From JACJWR01 sp963842975 (lineage in GTDB: Bacteria; Actinomycetota; Actinomycetes; S36-B12; UBA10799), in the NCBI GenBank assembly GCA_963842975.1, contig CAWJIH010000009.1:186001-250000 (forward strand): a stretch of DNA of 64,000 nucleotides, given 5' to 3'. The notes below the pieces were generated by a model. It searched no databases. It worked only from the letters and a program-made list of their open reading frames with translations, and was not told the DNA's origin. The position numbers and the translations under genes were made by a program. Within the stretch, counting starts at the first letter, position 1. Each line of letters begins with the position of its first letter. This document shows positions 32,959-42,273 of this stretch, piece by piece.

Positions 32959-33717
32959 ATGGCTGAACCTGTCTACTACCCGGTCACGAAGATCATGCGA
33001 GGCCTTTTCCGGGCGCTGAAGATTGAAATCGACTGCGTCGGCGCCGAGCACGTCCCGCGGTCTGGGGGTGCGGTGTTCGCTATCAACCACGTGAGTTTTC
33101 TGGACTTCATCTTTGCCGGCTATCCGGCAGACGAACACCAGCGCTACGTCCGTTTCATGGCCAAAGACGTGGTGTTCAAGCACCGAGTGTCGGGCCCGCT
33201 GATGCGCGCCATGAAACACATTCCGGTGGATCGATCCGCCGGTTCCCACGCCTATGACGCAGCATTGGCCTCCTTACGGGCAGGAGAGATCGTGGGGGTG
33301 TTCCCGGAGGCCACGATGAGCCGGTCGTTCGACCTCAAAGACTTCAAGACCGGGGCGGTGCGGATGGCTGCGGAGGCTGGCGTTCCGCTGCTGCCGGAAA
33401 TCGTCTTCGGCGCCCACCGGATGATGTCGTACGGGCACAAGGACTTCTCGCGCGGTCAAGCGGTCTCGATCACGCTGGGTGAGCCGCTCTACCCGACGCT
33501 GGACGACAATCCCGAAGCTGTGACGGCGCAGCTACGTGCTCAGATGAGCGAAATGCTTGACGCGACGTTGGCGCGTTACCCCGAACGGCCTCAGGCCGGC
33601 GAATCCCCGTGGTGGTGGCCAGCCCGCCACGGCGGTTCGGCGCCAACCCTGGATCAGGCCGCGGTGCTGGAACGGCAGGCCAAAGAACGTCGGGAAGCCA
33701 AGCGCGCGGACGGGTAA
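32959..33717 (+). CDS. plsC: 1-acyl-sn-glycerol-3-phosphate acyltransferase family protein
   Basis: 252-residue acyltransferase of the PlsC family, probably making phosphatidic acid at the inner membrane face. The catalytic NHVSFLD (H-x4-D) is near residue 43 and the glycerophosphate-binding FPEATMSRSF is a variant of the usual FPEGTRS. There is one weak amphipathic N-terminal segment and a long charged C-terminal tail rich in tryptophan and arginine. It is followed 18 bp later by a MIP channel and then the WS/DGAT gene, suggesting glycerolipid metabolism. An alternative acceptor such as a mannosylated lipid is possible. Confidence 0.86.
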   Translation: MAEPVYYPVTKIMRGLFRALKIEIDCVGAEHVPRSGGAVFAINHVSFLDFIFAGYPADEHQRYVRFMAKDVVFKHRVSGPLMRAMKHIPVDRSAGSHAYDAALASLRAGEIVGVFPEATMSRSFDLKDFKTGAVRMAAEAGVPLLPEIVFGAHRMMSYGHKDFSRGQAVSITLGEPLYPTLDDNPEAVTAQLRAQMSEMLDATLARYPERPQAGESPWWWPARHGGSAPTLDQAAVLERQAKERREAKRADG

Positions 33718-33735
33718 GCGCACTACCGTGCACGG

Positions 33736-34503
33736 ATGGGTGACTACTCAACTTCTGCACTGTTCCTCAGCGAACTCGTCGGCACCATGTTGCTGCTACT
33801 GCTTGGCGTGGGCGTCTCGGCCAACACCACGCTCAAGCGGTCCTTTGGCCATGGCCACGATTGGCTGCTCATCGCCATCGGATGGGGTTTTGGCGTATTC
33901 GTCGGCGCCAGCGTCTCGTGGCGCTCGGGCGCGAATCTGAATCCGGCCGTCACCCTGCAACAAGCCTTCACCGGATCCCTGCCGTGGCGCTTGGTACCGG
34001 TGTACTTCGTCGCCCAACTGATCGGCGCCATGCTCGGTGCGTTGCTGGCGTATCTGGCCTACAAGAAGCAGTTCGACACCCACGACGATCCCGCCAATAC
34101 CGGCGGGATCTTCTTCACCTCGGCAGCTGTGCGGGCCCCTGGCTGGAACGTCATCACTGAGGCGATCGGCACCTTCGTGCTGCTGCTGTGGATCCACGAA
34201 AGTTCGCCATTCCAGTTCGGCGTCGGTGATGCGTCACCTCAGTTCGGCAACTCTGCCCTCGGTTATGCAGCAATTGCCTTCACGATCATCGCGATCGGTG
34301 CCTCGCTTGGCGGCCCCACCGGTTACGCCATCAACCCCTTCCGGGACCTCGGCCCGCGGATCGTTTACACCTTCCTGCCGATCAAGGGCAAGGGCAGCTC
34401 GCAGTGGAGCTATTCCTGGATCCCGATCGCAGGCCCGCTGCTTGGGGTGGTGGCGGCGTTGGCGTTCTACGTCGCCGCAGGTAACGCCGTCGCTTTGGGT
34501 TGA
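33736..34503 (+). CDS. MIP-family channel (glycerol facilitator/aquaporin)
   Basis: 255-residue six-helix channel for glycerol, water or similar small solutes. The first half-helix motif is SGANLNPAVTLQQ, with NPA intact but Asn where His is common. The second is GPTGYAINPFRDLGPRI, where Ala of NPA is replaced by Phe. The Arg of the selectivity filter and the following Asp typical of glycerol facilitators are kept. It lies 18 bp after plsC, so an operon supplying glycerol for lipid synthesis is plausible. No glycerol kinase is in the window. Confidence 0.88.
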   Translation: MGDYSTSALFLSELVGTMLLLLLGVGVSANTTLKRSFGHGHDWLLIAIGWGFGVFVGASVSWRSGANLNPAVTLQQAFTGSLPWRLVPVYFVAQLIGAMLGALLAYLAYKKQFDTHDDPANTGGIFFTSAAVRAPGWNVITEAIGTFVLLLWIHESSPFQFGVGDASPQFGNSALGYAAIAFTIIAIGASLGGPTGYAINPFRDLGPRIVYTFLPIKGKGSSQWSYSWIPIAGPLLGVVAALAFYVAAGNAVALG

Positions 34504-34585
34504 GCGACGGCGCCACACCGAGGTTTCGGCCGCCGACCCGTTCGGGTCGACTCCGCGCCGTTCGCCGGGCAGGGTGTGGGGACCG

Positions 34586-35963
34586 ATGGTTTTGGAGGCT
34601 GGCGTGGACGTAGATGACCCCGGGCGGATGCACTTCATCGATGCGTTGTGGATGGACCTCGACACCGGCGATGCGCCGATCGCGGTTGGGGCGGTGCTGG
34701 AGTTTTCCGGTCGGGCACCGGCGATTGCGCGGGTCCGGCAGCGGCTTGCGGAGGTGATCGAAGGTGCGGCTCGGCTGCGGCAGGTGCCGTTGCCTAGCCG
34801 GACTGGAGTGCTGCAACCCAAGTGGGCTGATGCGGTGCCGGATCTGGAACATCACGTCACCCGCGTCACCACCGACAACCTCGGCGCATCGGTGTCCGAC
34901 ATCATGTCCCGACCGATGCCCGATGATCGGCCGCTGTGGGATCTCACCCTGCTCACCGGCTACGCCCCCCGGGAGTGGGCGCTGGTCTGGCGGATCCACC
35001 ATTCGGTGGCAGACGGCGAGGGCGTCACCATGTTGGTTGGGCGCGCGCTGGACATGCAGCCGGACGGCGGCGAGACGTTGACCGACTGGATGGTGGCCCA
35101 GGCGCTGGCCATGCAGTCCGCTGGGATGCCGGGTTCCGAAGCGAGATGACTCGGATGCCTCCCCGCTGGATCGTGCCTGGTCGTTCGCCCGGGACGCGGT
35201 GGGCCAGGCGGTGGCCACTGCAGCCATGACTCCCGCGACGGTGCGCGGGTTGCTCCGACTTCACCCCGCGCTGCCCAGCGACTTGACCGGGGCGCCGGCG
35301 GCTGGTCGGGACTGGCGCAGTCTGCGTCTGTCCTTGGCGGACGTGAAACAGGCTGGGAAGGCCCATGGCGCGACCGTCAACGATGTGCTCATGTCGGCTG
35401 TGGCCGGCGGATTCCGTGAGGTGATCGTGGCCAATGGGCAAGACCCGTCGGAGCGAACGGTCAGAGCGGTGATGCCGGTGTCGCTGCGGCGTCCGGGTGA
35501 TGCCCGATCGAACAACCAGGTGAGCATGCTTCCGATTGAGTTGCCGGTGGGGGAGATAGATCCCGTTGCCCGCCTCGGTGCGGTGGTTCGGCAGACCATG
35601 CAGGGCAAGAAATCACTGGTGCCAGCGATCGTCGGCTCGATGAGCGAAGTGGTCGACAAGGCATTCCCGGCGCCGTTGGTGGAGGCCGTCGCGCCGAAAT
35701 TCGGATGGGCCTTCGGTTGGCTCTCCGACACTCTGGTGACCAATGTGCGTGGCCCCTCAGAGCCGCTGTACTTCCTTGGCAATGAGGTGCGGTACCTCTC
35801 GCCAATCATTCCGATCGGCAGCACCCTGCGCACAGTTGTGGGCATCAACTCCTACAACGGAACGGTGAACATCTCCGTCACCGGCGACAGCCAACACGGC
35901 CGCGACGACAAGGTTCTCCTCGATGGCATCCGGATGACGGTGGACATGCTGCAGCCGCAGTGA
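34586..35963 (+). pseudogene. Wax ester synthase/diacylglycerol acyltransferase (WS/DGAT), frameshifted
   Basis: Enzyme of storage-lipid synthesis that transfers acyl groups from CoA to alcohols or diacylglycerol. The first part, from ATG 34586, has FIDALWMDLDTGD and the catalytic RIHHSVADGEG (HHxxxDG). The second part, in the next frame, has VNDVLMSAVAGG, RAVMPVSLRRPGD and VTNVRGPSEPLYFLG, the conserved C-terminal blocks. The frames switch at about 35140: the first hits TGA at 35147 (AGA TGA C), while the other reads on smoothly as DDSDASPLDRAW. One extra base explains it, and everything else is intact. Total about 458 residues, the usual length. Sequence error is likely. Confidence 0.85.
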
Positions 35964-35986
35964 CCCCGCCGGTAACATTCGCGGCT

Positions 35987-36005
35987 TGTTGACATATAGT
36001 CAACA
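35987..36005. promoter_or_regulatory. TetR-type operator overlapping the fadA promoter
   Basis: Perfect inverted repeat TGTTGAC-ATATA-GTCAACA, 47 bp upstream of the fadA start. A consensus -35 hexamer TTGACA (35989-35994) lies inside it, so a bound repressor would block RNA polymerase. The TetR gene at the end of the same operon is the obvious candidate to bind here. Confidence 0.75.
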
Positions 36006-36051
36006 GTGAGGTGGTAGTCGCACCTTCACCCAACACACCGCGAGGAGAACC

Positions 36052-37263
36052 ATGACCGAGGCGTTCATCTACGAGGCGATTCGCACCCCGCGCGGGCGCG
36101 GCAAGGCAAACGGATCACTGCACACCGTCAAGCCAGTTTCGTTGGTTGTCGGATTGCTCGACGAGCTCCAGGCCCGCCACCCAGACCTCGATCCGAACGC
36201 CATTGAAGACCTGGTCCTGGGCTGCGTGACTCCGGTGGGCGACCAGGGAGCCGACATCGCCAAGACAGCGGCGCTCGCGGCTGGTCTGCCGGACACTGTC
36301 GCAGGCACCCAGATCAACCGCTTCTGCGCCTCCGGGCTGGAAGCCGTCAACACCGCAGCCCAGAAGGTGCGTTCCGGGTGGGATTCGCTGATCCTCGCCG
36401 GTGGCGTGGAATCGATGAGCCGAGTGCCGATGGGCTCTGACGGCGGACCGTGGGCGATGGATCCGGAAACCGCCTACGACACCTACTTCGTTCCGCAGGG
36501 CATTTCCGCGGACCTGATCGCCACCACCGAAGGTTTCACCCGGGATGACGTCGACGCGCTCGCCGTGCAGTCTCAGGACCGCGCCGCCATGGCGTGGGGA
36601 AGTGGTCGATTCGCCAAGTCCGTAGTTCCGGTCAAGGACCGCAATGGCGTGGTGATCCTCGACCACGACGAGCACATGCGCCCGGGCACCACCATGGCCG
36701 ACCTCGCCAAACTCAAGCCTTCCTTCGCAGGCATGGGCGAGATGGGCGGTTTCGATGCGGTGGCGCTACAGAAGTTCCACTGGGTGGAGAAGATCGACCA
36801 CGTCCACACGCCAGGCAACTCCTCGGGCATCGTCGACGGTGCCGCGCTGGTGCTGGTCGGGAACGAACAGGTTGGCAAGGACTTCAACATGGCACCGCGG
36901 GCGCGCGTGGTTGCCACAGCGGTCAGCGGCGCCGACCCGACGATCATGCTCACTGGCCCGACCCCGGCCACCGAGAAGGTACTCGCCACTGCTGGGTTGA
37001 GTGTGGATGACATCGACGTGTGGGAGCTCAATGAGGCCTTCGCCGCGGTGGTGCTGAAGTGGGTCAAGGACTTCAACCTGCCGATGGAGAAGGTGAACAT
37101 CAACGGTGGAGCGATGGCCATGGGCCACCCGCTCGGTGCCACCGGGGCAATGATTCTCGGCACCGTGGTGGACGAACTCGAACGCTCGGGTGGTCGCTAC
37201 GGCCTGATCACGCTGTGCATCGGCGGCGGTATGGGCCTGGCCACGATCGTTGAGCGGGTCTGA
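36052..37263 (+). CDS. fadA: Acetyl-CoA C-acyltransferase (3-ketoacyl-CoA thiolase)
   Basis: 403-residue thiolase that cleaves 3-ketoacyl-CoA in the last step of beta-oxidation. GAGGAG precedes ATG 36052. The nucleophilic Cys is in INRFCASGLEAVN, the general-base His in NGGAMAMGHPLGATGA, and the second Cys in TLCIGGGMG. It heads the operon fadA-fadB-tetR, behind a promoter overlapped by a perfect inverted repeat. The FadB partner 82 bp downstream supplies the two previous activities, so together they make a trifunctional-type complex. Confidence 0.95.
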   Translation: MTEAFIYEAIRTPRGRGKANGSLHTVKPVSLVVGLLDELQARHPDLDPNAIEDLVLGCVTPVGDQGADIAKTAALAAGLPDTVAGTQINRFCASGLEAVNTAAQKVRSGWDSLILAGGVESMSRVPMGSDGGPWAMDPETAYDTYFVPQGISADLIATTEGFTRDDVDALAVQSQDRAAMAWGSGRFAKSVVPVKDRNGVVILDHDEHMRPGTTMADLAKLKPSFAGMGEMGGFDAVALQKFHWVEKIDHVHTPGNSSGIVDGAALVLVGNEQVGKDFNMAPRARVVATAVSGADPTIMLTGPTPATEKVLATAGLSVDDIDVWELNEAFAAVVLKWVKDFNLPMEKVNINGGAMAMGHPLGATGAMILGTVVDELERSGGRYGLITLCIGGGMGLATIVERV

Positions 37264-37344
37264 GCGGGATCCCCGCGCAGACCGCCTCGAATCATCTCCT
37301 CCACCTCCCACACCTCAGACTTCAGACAAGGATTCACGCACACC

Positions 37345-39501
37345 ATGACCGACAACATGATCACCTGGGACGTCGACGCAGACGGCATCGTCACCCTCAC
37401 AATGGACGACCCCACCCAGGGCGCCAACACCATGAACGCGCTGTTCCAGTCCTCCCTGGCCGCCACGGTCGACCGGCTGGAGGCCGAGAAGGACTCCATC
37501 ACCGGGGTGGTGCTCACCAGCGCAAAGAGCACCTTCTTCGCCGGTGGTGACCTCAACCTGATCAGCCAGGCCCAGCCCGATGACGCGGCCCGGCTCGAAG
37601 ACGAGATCAACGGGATGAAGGCGCACCTGCGCCGCCTGGAGACCCTGGGCAAGCCAGTGGTCGCGGCCATCAACGGGGCTGCTCTGGGCGGTGGCCTGGA
37701 AATCGCCCTGGCGTGCCATCGCCGAGTCGCGCTGAATGGCAAGGGCAAAATTGGCCTGCCTGAAGTCACCCTCGGACTGTTGCCGGGCGGTGGCGGCGTG
37801 GTGCGCACGGTGCGCATGTTCGGGCTGCAGAAGGCACTGATGGAGGTGCTGTTGCAGGGTCAGCAGCGCAGTGCGAAAGCGGCGCTGGGAGTTGGGCTTG
37901 TCGATGAGATCGTCGACTCCTCGGAAGCGATGATCGCGTCGGCGAAAGAGTGGATCAAGGCCAACCCGGAAGCCGCGCAGCCGTGGGACGTCAAGGGCTA
38001 CAAGATCCCTGGTGGCACGCCGTCGAATCCCAAGTTCGCCGCGGTGCTGCCAGCTTTCCCCGCGAACCTTCGCAAGCAGCTCAAGGGTGCCCCGATGCCC
38101 GCGCCGGAAGCCATCATGGCCGCGGCCGTTGAAGGCTCCCAGGTCGACTTCGACAATGCGTCGCTGATCGAGACCCGCTACTTCACTTGGCTGGCGTGCG
38201 GGCAAGTGTCCAAGAACATGATCTCGGCGTTCTTCTTCGACCTGCAGGCCATCAACAAGGGTTCGGCACGGCCCGAGGGGTACCCCAAGTACACCGCGAA
38301 GAAGGTTGTGGTGCTCGGCGCCGGAATGATGGGTGCGGGCATTGCCTACGTGTGCGCCCGGTCCGGTATGGAGGTTGTGCTGCGCGACGTGTCGCTGGAG
38401 TCGGCCGAGAAGGGCAAGGCGTACTCGCAGGGCATCCTCGACAAGGCCGTGAGCCGCGGCAGGATGACCGAGGCTGCCGCTGCCGAGGTGCTCGACCGGA
38501 TCACCGCGACGGACAACGTCGAGGACGCCAAGGGCGCGGATCTGCTGATCGAGGCGGTCTTTGAGGACCCAGCGCTGAAGGCAAAGGTGTACGCGGAGAT
38601 CGAGCCGGTGCTGGCCGACGATGCGCTGCTCGGATCGAACACCTCAACGCTGCCGATCACCGGCCTGGCGTCCGGTGTCACCCGCCCTGCGGACTTCATC
38701 GGGCTGCACTTCTTCTCGCCGGTCGACAAGATGCCGCTGCTGGAGATCGTCGTCGGCGAGCAGACCTCGGACGCCACCATCGCCAAGGCGATCGACGTCG
38801 CCCAGCAAATCAAGAAGACCCCGATCGTGGTCAACGACTCACGCGGGTTCTTCACCTCGCGGGTCATCGGCACGTTCATGGGCGAGGCCGCGGCGATGCT
38901 GGGTGAGGGCCTGGTTGCACAGTCGATCGAGCAGGCGGCGCTGCAGTCCGGCTACCCGACTGGCCCGCTGGCGCTGCTCGACGAGGTGTCGCTGACGTTG
39001 GCTCAGCGGATTCGTCGTGCGGGCAAGGCGGCGGTCGAGGCCGAGGGTGGCGTCTTCCCGGATCACCCGTCCTACGCGGTGATCGACGACATGGTGGACA
39101 CCCACGGGCGCGGCGGTCGCGCCGCAGGTGCGGGGTTCTATGAGTACGTCGACGGCAAGCGGGTGGGCCTGTGGTCGGCCCTGCCCGAAACGTTCGGCGG
39201 CAAGGCCGAAATTCCGTTCGGGGACATGGCCGAGCGCATGCTGTTCATCGAAGCGATCGAGACCGTGAAGTGTGTGGATGAGGGTGTGCTGCGCAGCACC
39301 GCCGAAGCCAACATCGGATCGATTTTCGGCATCGGTTTCCCGGCCTGGACTGGCGGCGTGCTGCAGTACATCAACGGCTACGACGGTGGCCCGGCCGGCT
39401 TCGTGGCGCGGGCGCAGGAGTTGGCCACCGCCTACGGCGACCGGTTCACCCCGCCGGCGTCGCTGGTGGCGCTCGCGGAGTCCGGCGGTCGGTACGAGTG
39501 A
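37345..39501 (+). CDS. fadB: Fatty acid oxidation multifunctional protein (enoyl-CoA hydratase / 3-hydroxyacyl-CoA dehydrogenase)
   Basis: 718-residue fusion. The N-terminal crotonase domain (residues ~1-190) shows AAINGAALGGGLEIALAC and the Glu-containing KIGLPEVTLGLLPGGGG. The NAD-binding dehydrogenase begins near residue 315 with VVVLGAGMMGAGIAYVCA and has FIGLHFFSPVDKMPLLEIV, whose His is catalytic. The C-terminal helical domain follows from about residue 500. It converts enoyl-CoA to 3-ketoacyl-CoA for FadA. The stop overlaps the tetR start by four bases (GTGA), so regulator synthesis is coupled to this gene. This FadB/FadJ-type length and order are complete. Confidence 0.95.
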   Translation: MTDNMITWDVDADGIVTLTMDDPTQGANTMNALFQSSLAATVDRLEAEKDSITGVVLTSAKSTFFAGGDLNLISQAQPDDAARLEDEINGMKAHLRRLETLGKPVVAAINGAALGGGLEIALACHRRVALNGKGKIGLPEVTLGLLPGGGGVVRTVRMFGLQKALMEVLLQGQQRSAKAALGVGLVDEIVDSSEAMIASAKEWIKANPEAAQPWDVKGYKIPGGTPSNPKFAAVLPAFPANLRKQLKGAPMPAPEAIMAAAVEGSQVDFDNASLIETRYFTWLACGQVSKNMISAFFFDLQAINKGSARPEGYPKYTAKKVVVLGAGMMGAGIAYVCARSGMEVVLRDVSLESAEKGKAYSQGILDKAVSRGRMTEAAAAEVLDRITATDNVEDAKGADLLIEAVFEDPALKAKVYAEIEPVLADDALLGSNTSTLPITGLASGVTRPADFIGLHFFSPVDKMPLLEIVVGEQTSDATIAKAIDVAQQIKKTPIVVNDSRGFFTSRVIGTFMGEAAAMLGEGLVAQSIEQAALQSGYPTGPLALLDEVSLTLAQRIRRAGKAAVEAEGGVFPDHPSYAVIDDMVDTHGRGGRAAGAGFYEYVDGKRVGLWSALPETFGGKAEIPFGDMAERMLFIEAIETVKCVDEGVLRSTAEANIGSIFGIGFPAWTGGVLQYINGYDGGPAGFVARAQELATAYGDRFTPPASLVALAESGGRYE

Positions 39502-40121
39502 CACGTCAGTCCGCGGCGGCCGGTGCGGGGGCGACCCCCACCGGTCGCTCGCGGTTGACGGCGCAAGAGCGGCGGGCCCAACTGACCGAGGTTGGGCTGG
39601 AGTTGCTCACAGATCGGCCGATTCACGAGCTTGCCCTCGATGAGGTGGCAGACCGTGCCGGGATCTCGAGGACGCTGCTGTTTCACTATTTCCCAACCAA
39701 GAGTGACTACTACGCGGCCGTGGTGGAGCGGGCTGGGCAGCGGTTGCTGGCTGGGGGCAAGGCACCAACCGGCTCGTCTGGCGCCGAACGGGTGCGGTCG
39801 CTGATCTCGGGGTATCTGCGACTGGTCGAGTCGTCGCGGGACCTCTACGTGCGGTTGGTGCGCGGGGCGGCCGGGGGAGACCCCGCGGTGATGCGCACCA
39901 TCGACGATTTGCGCACGGCGCTGATTCCCACCTGGGTGGTTGCCGCTGGCGCGCCAGCAGAGGCCGCCGACGATCCGGTCACGGCGCTGTTGGTGCGCGG
40001 GTGGCTGGTGGGGCTGGAGGAGGTGGCGCTGGCGTGGAACCCTGAGACGGTGGGCCGGGACGAACTCACCGAGGCGCTGACGCGGTCGTTCCTGGCCCAG
40101 ATCAGCGTGGTGCGACGGTAG
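39498..40121 (+). CDS. TetR-family transcriptional regulator of the fad operon
   Basis: 207-residue repressor-type regulator starting at GTG 39498 inside the fadB stop. The N-terminal HTH (residues ~24-70) shows RAQLTEVGLELL, then DEVADRAGISRTLLFHYFPTKSDYY, the standard TetR recognition helix segment. The C-terminal ligand domain is helical with no signature. Position as the last gene of fadA-fadB, together with the operator-like repeat at the front of the operon, suggests autoregulated control by an acyl-CoA ligand. The ligand is inferred, not shown. Confidence 0.92.
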   Translation: MTRQSAAAGAGATPTGRSRLTAQERRAQLTEVGLELLTDRPIHELALDEVADRAGISRTLLFHYFPTKSDYYAAVVERAGQRLLAGGKAPTGSSGAERVRSLISGYLRLVESSRDLYVRLVRGAAGGDPAVMRTIDDLRTALIPTWVVAAGAPAEAADDPVTALLVRGWLVGLEEVALAWNPETVGRDELTEALTRSFLAQISVVRR

Positions 40122-40156
40122 GACCCAGAAACAGCGGCGCTGGCGGCTACTGGGCG

Positions 40157-41329
40157 TCAGTGCGCAGGCTGCCAGGTTCTGCCGAGCCACCGCGCGATTC
40201 GTTCAGTGCCGAAGTCGCTCTTGTCTCGTGCTAGTTCGACCATCGGGCCGTGCAGCACGCCGGTGGGGGGCTGGCCTGGGGGGAACGTGACGTCGATCTG
40301 GGCGACCGTGCCCTCACCAAACTCCATGTAGCAGCGGCCGAATCCGTCGTAGGAAGCATCGGTGGTGTGGCCCTGCACCTTGGCAATGATGTGTGCGGCG
40401 GCGATGCTCGCCTGCCCTTCGGCGAACACTCCGGCCTTGGGTGTGCCGGCGCTGGTGACGTCGCCAACGGCGTACACATCGGGGTACGAGGTGGCCAGGG
40501 TGTGAGGGTTCACCGGGATCCACCCGTCCTGCGTCATGCCCGCAGCAACCACCACCTCGGGCGCCACATGTTTGGGCACGCCCAGGAAGAGGTCGTACGG
40601 GATCTCATCGCCTTGGGCGACCAGCACCACCTTGCGCTCGGGGTCCAGGCCGCGCACCACCGTGTCCGGGTGCCAGTCGATCCCGAACTTGGCGAACCGT
40701 GCCAGGATCGCCGCGCTTGCCTGCGGTGACGGCGGCACAGGACGACCGAACGGCATCACTAGGGCGATCTCGGAGGCTTCGCGCAGGCCCCGCGCGGAAA
40801 GGAAGTCATGCATGAGCATGGCCGTTTCGCTGGGCGCTGGGGGGCATTTGAACGGCGTGGACGTGACGCCCAACACCACGCGACCGCCACTGAAGGCTTC
40901 GAGTTTTTCGCGCACCGCGAAGGCGCCCTCGTTGGTGTAGAACTCGTAGCCGCCCTCGACTAAGCCAGGCGTTGCTGCAGGATCCAAACCCGCACCGAGC
41001 GCGACGACCAGCACGTCGGTTTCGAAGGTGCCTTCGGTGGTCTCCACCACCCGTGCGACTGGATCGATGGCGGTGACAAGCGCGTGCACGAACGTCACGC
41101 CGGGCATCACCGCGTCGCGGTACAGGTGTGTGACGTGGTCGACGGAGTCCTTGCCGAACATCACGTCAAGTTTGGAGAAGCCGAAGATGAACCCCGGCGC
41201 CTTGTCCACCAAGGTGACCTCCACGTCGGAGCCGCACACTTGTGCCACGTGGGTGGACAGTTCAAGGCCGCCGAAGCCGGCGCCCAGCACGAGAATTCGG
41301 GTGGCTGTGGTGGAAGGGGCAGTGGTCAT
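40157..41329 (-). CDS. FAD-dependent NAD(P)/sulfide:quinone oxidoreductase-like protein
   Basis: 390-residue flavoprotein with the FAD-binding LVLGAGFGGLELSTHVA at the N-terminus and VYAVGDVTSAGTPKAGVFAEGQA near the C-terminus. A conserved-looking cysteine in TSTPFKCPPAPSETAML resembles one of the sulfide:quinone oxidoreductase or flavocytochrome c positions. The other SQR cysteines are not obvious, so type II NADH dehydrogenase or another quinone reductase is also possible. ATG 41329 is chosen over 41350, which has no ribosome site. It converges on the TetR gene with a 35-bp gap. Peripheral inner-membrane location is expected. Confidence 0.82.
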   Translation of the reverse strand: MTTAPSTTATRILVLGAGFGGLELSTHVAQVCGSDVEVTLVDKAPGFIFGFSKLDVMFGKDSVDHVTHLYRDAVMPGVTFVHALVTAIDPVARVVETTEGTFETDVLVVALGAGLDPAATPGLVEGGYEFYTNEGAFAVREKLEAFSGGRVVLGVTSTPFKCPPAPSETAMLMHDFLSARGLREASEIALVMPFGRPVPPSPQASAAILARFAKFGIDWHPDTVVRGLDPERKVVLVAQGDEIPYDLFLGVPKHVAPEVVVAAGMTQDGWIPVNPHTLATSYPDVYAVGDVTSAGTPKAGVFAEGQASIAAAHIIAKVQGHTTDASYDGFGRCYMEFGEGTVAQIDVTFPPGQPPTGVLHGPMVELARDKSDFGTERIARWLGRTWQPAH

Positions 41330-42273
41330 GGTCCTGTCGGCTCCGATCATGTGGCGGGTCGGCAGGGGTTGACGCTACCGGGGGCTGAAGAACGATCCGA
41401 GCATAGTGCGCCGTCACACGTGAGCCGCGGCGGCGCGAATAACAACGGGGGACCGGGTACCAGAATTGATCGAGGAATCGTGGGGGCTTTAACGTCCACG
41501 ACGTATGAGCCGGTCAACCCCGGATCGTCAAAGTCCGGCGTGCCCTTGAGGTTCCCAACTTCGCAGAGCCAATGGGCGGTGCGTCGAATCGTTTGATGCT
41601 CCGGGACGACCGAAAAGGGATCCCGCGATCGGCGTTGTCCGGGCCCTGCGGAGTCGCCGCCATCGAGTTGAAGGTCCTTTCACAGGTTCGGAAATCGAGG
41701 CTTGAACCGCGACACCTGCGAATGGATTGGTGGAGAGGTTGGTGGCACCTTCGGCGGAATTCCGCTGGCGGATCCCCCATTGGAGACGGTGCTGTGCGGA
41801 TCGGTCGCAGCCATGCATCTGCGCCGATCACAGCGAATCCCGAGGGATGTCGACGTCGAGTGTTCGTGGGCCGTAGAGGCTGCTCTCGACCCGCGAGCCG
41901 TGATTGATGACGGACGTCGCTCGCGTCGACTCGACACTATGGCGGCCACGGCAAAACAGGCCGGATAGTTGGTCTGCCGACGTTGGTTGGGCCGCGCAGT
42001 GTGTTCGATCCCCGCCGAAGAGCGTGCCCATGACGTTGACTCGGATCCGCAACCTCTCCACCTGCCTCGACGGCTTCGCAACGGCCTAGGCTGCCCCGCG
42101 CCGTAGCTGACAGGCGAAGGGCCATGTCACGGCATCATGGACGCATCCACTAGAGGCCGAGCCCCACAGTCCCGCGGCGAGTGAGGTACCCCGCGGCCCG
42201 GGGTGGGGTCCACGGGTCGGAGCGCGACAGAACCAGGGAACTTGGCAGCATCCCAGGTCCGGTCACTGCCAAG
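41330..42273. other. 944-bp stretch with no convincing gene
   Basis: No reading frame here has both a credible start with ribosome site and a recognisable family. On the minus strand a frame stays open from 41679 to 41347 (110 codons) with a protein-like composition but no early start codon. Its upstream part shows stop codons in all frames. There is no clear tRNA, riboswitch, IS element or repeat. It holds the promoter of the flavoprotein gene at its left edge and that of tesB at its right edge. It may be a decayed gene remnant. Confidence 0.5.

Noticed and set aside
41690..41790. tRNA-like T-loop sequence GGTTCAAGCC on the minus strand
   Set aside because: The flanking bases do not form a T-stem, anticodon stem or acceptor stem, so there is no tRNA.
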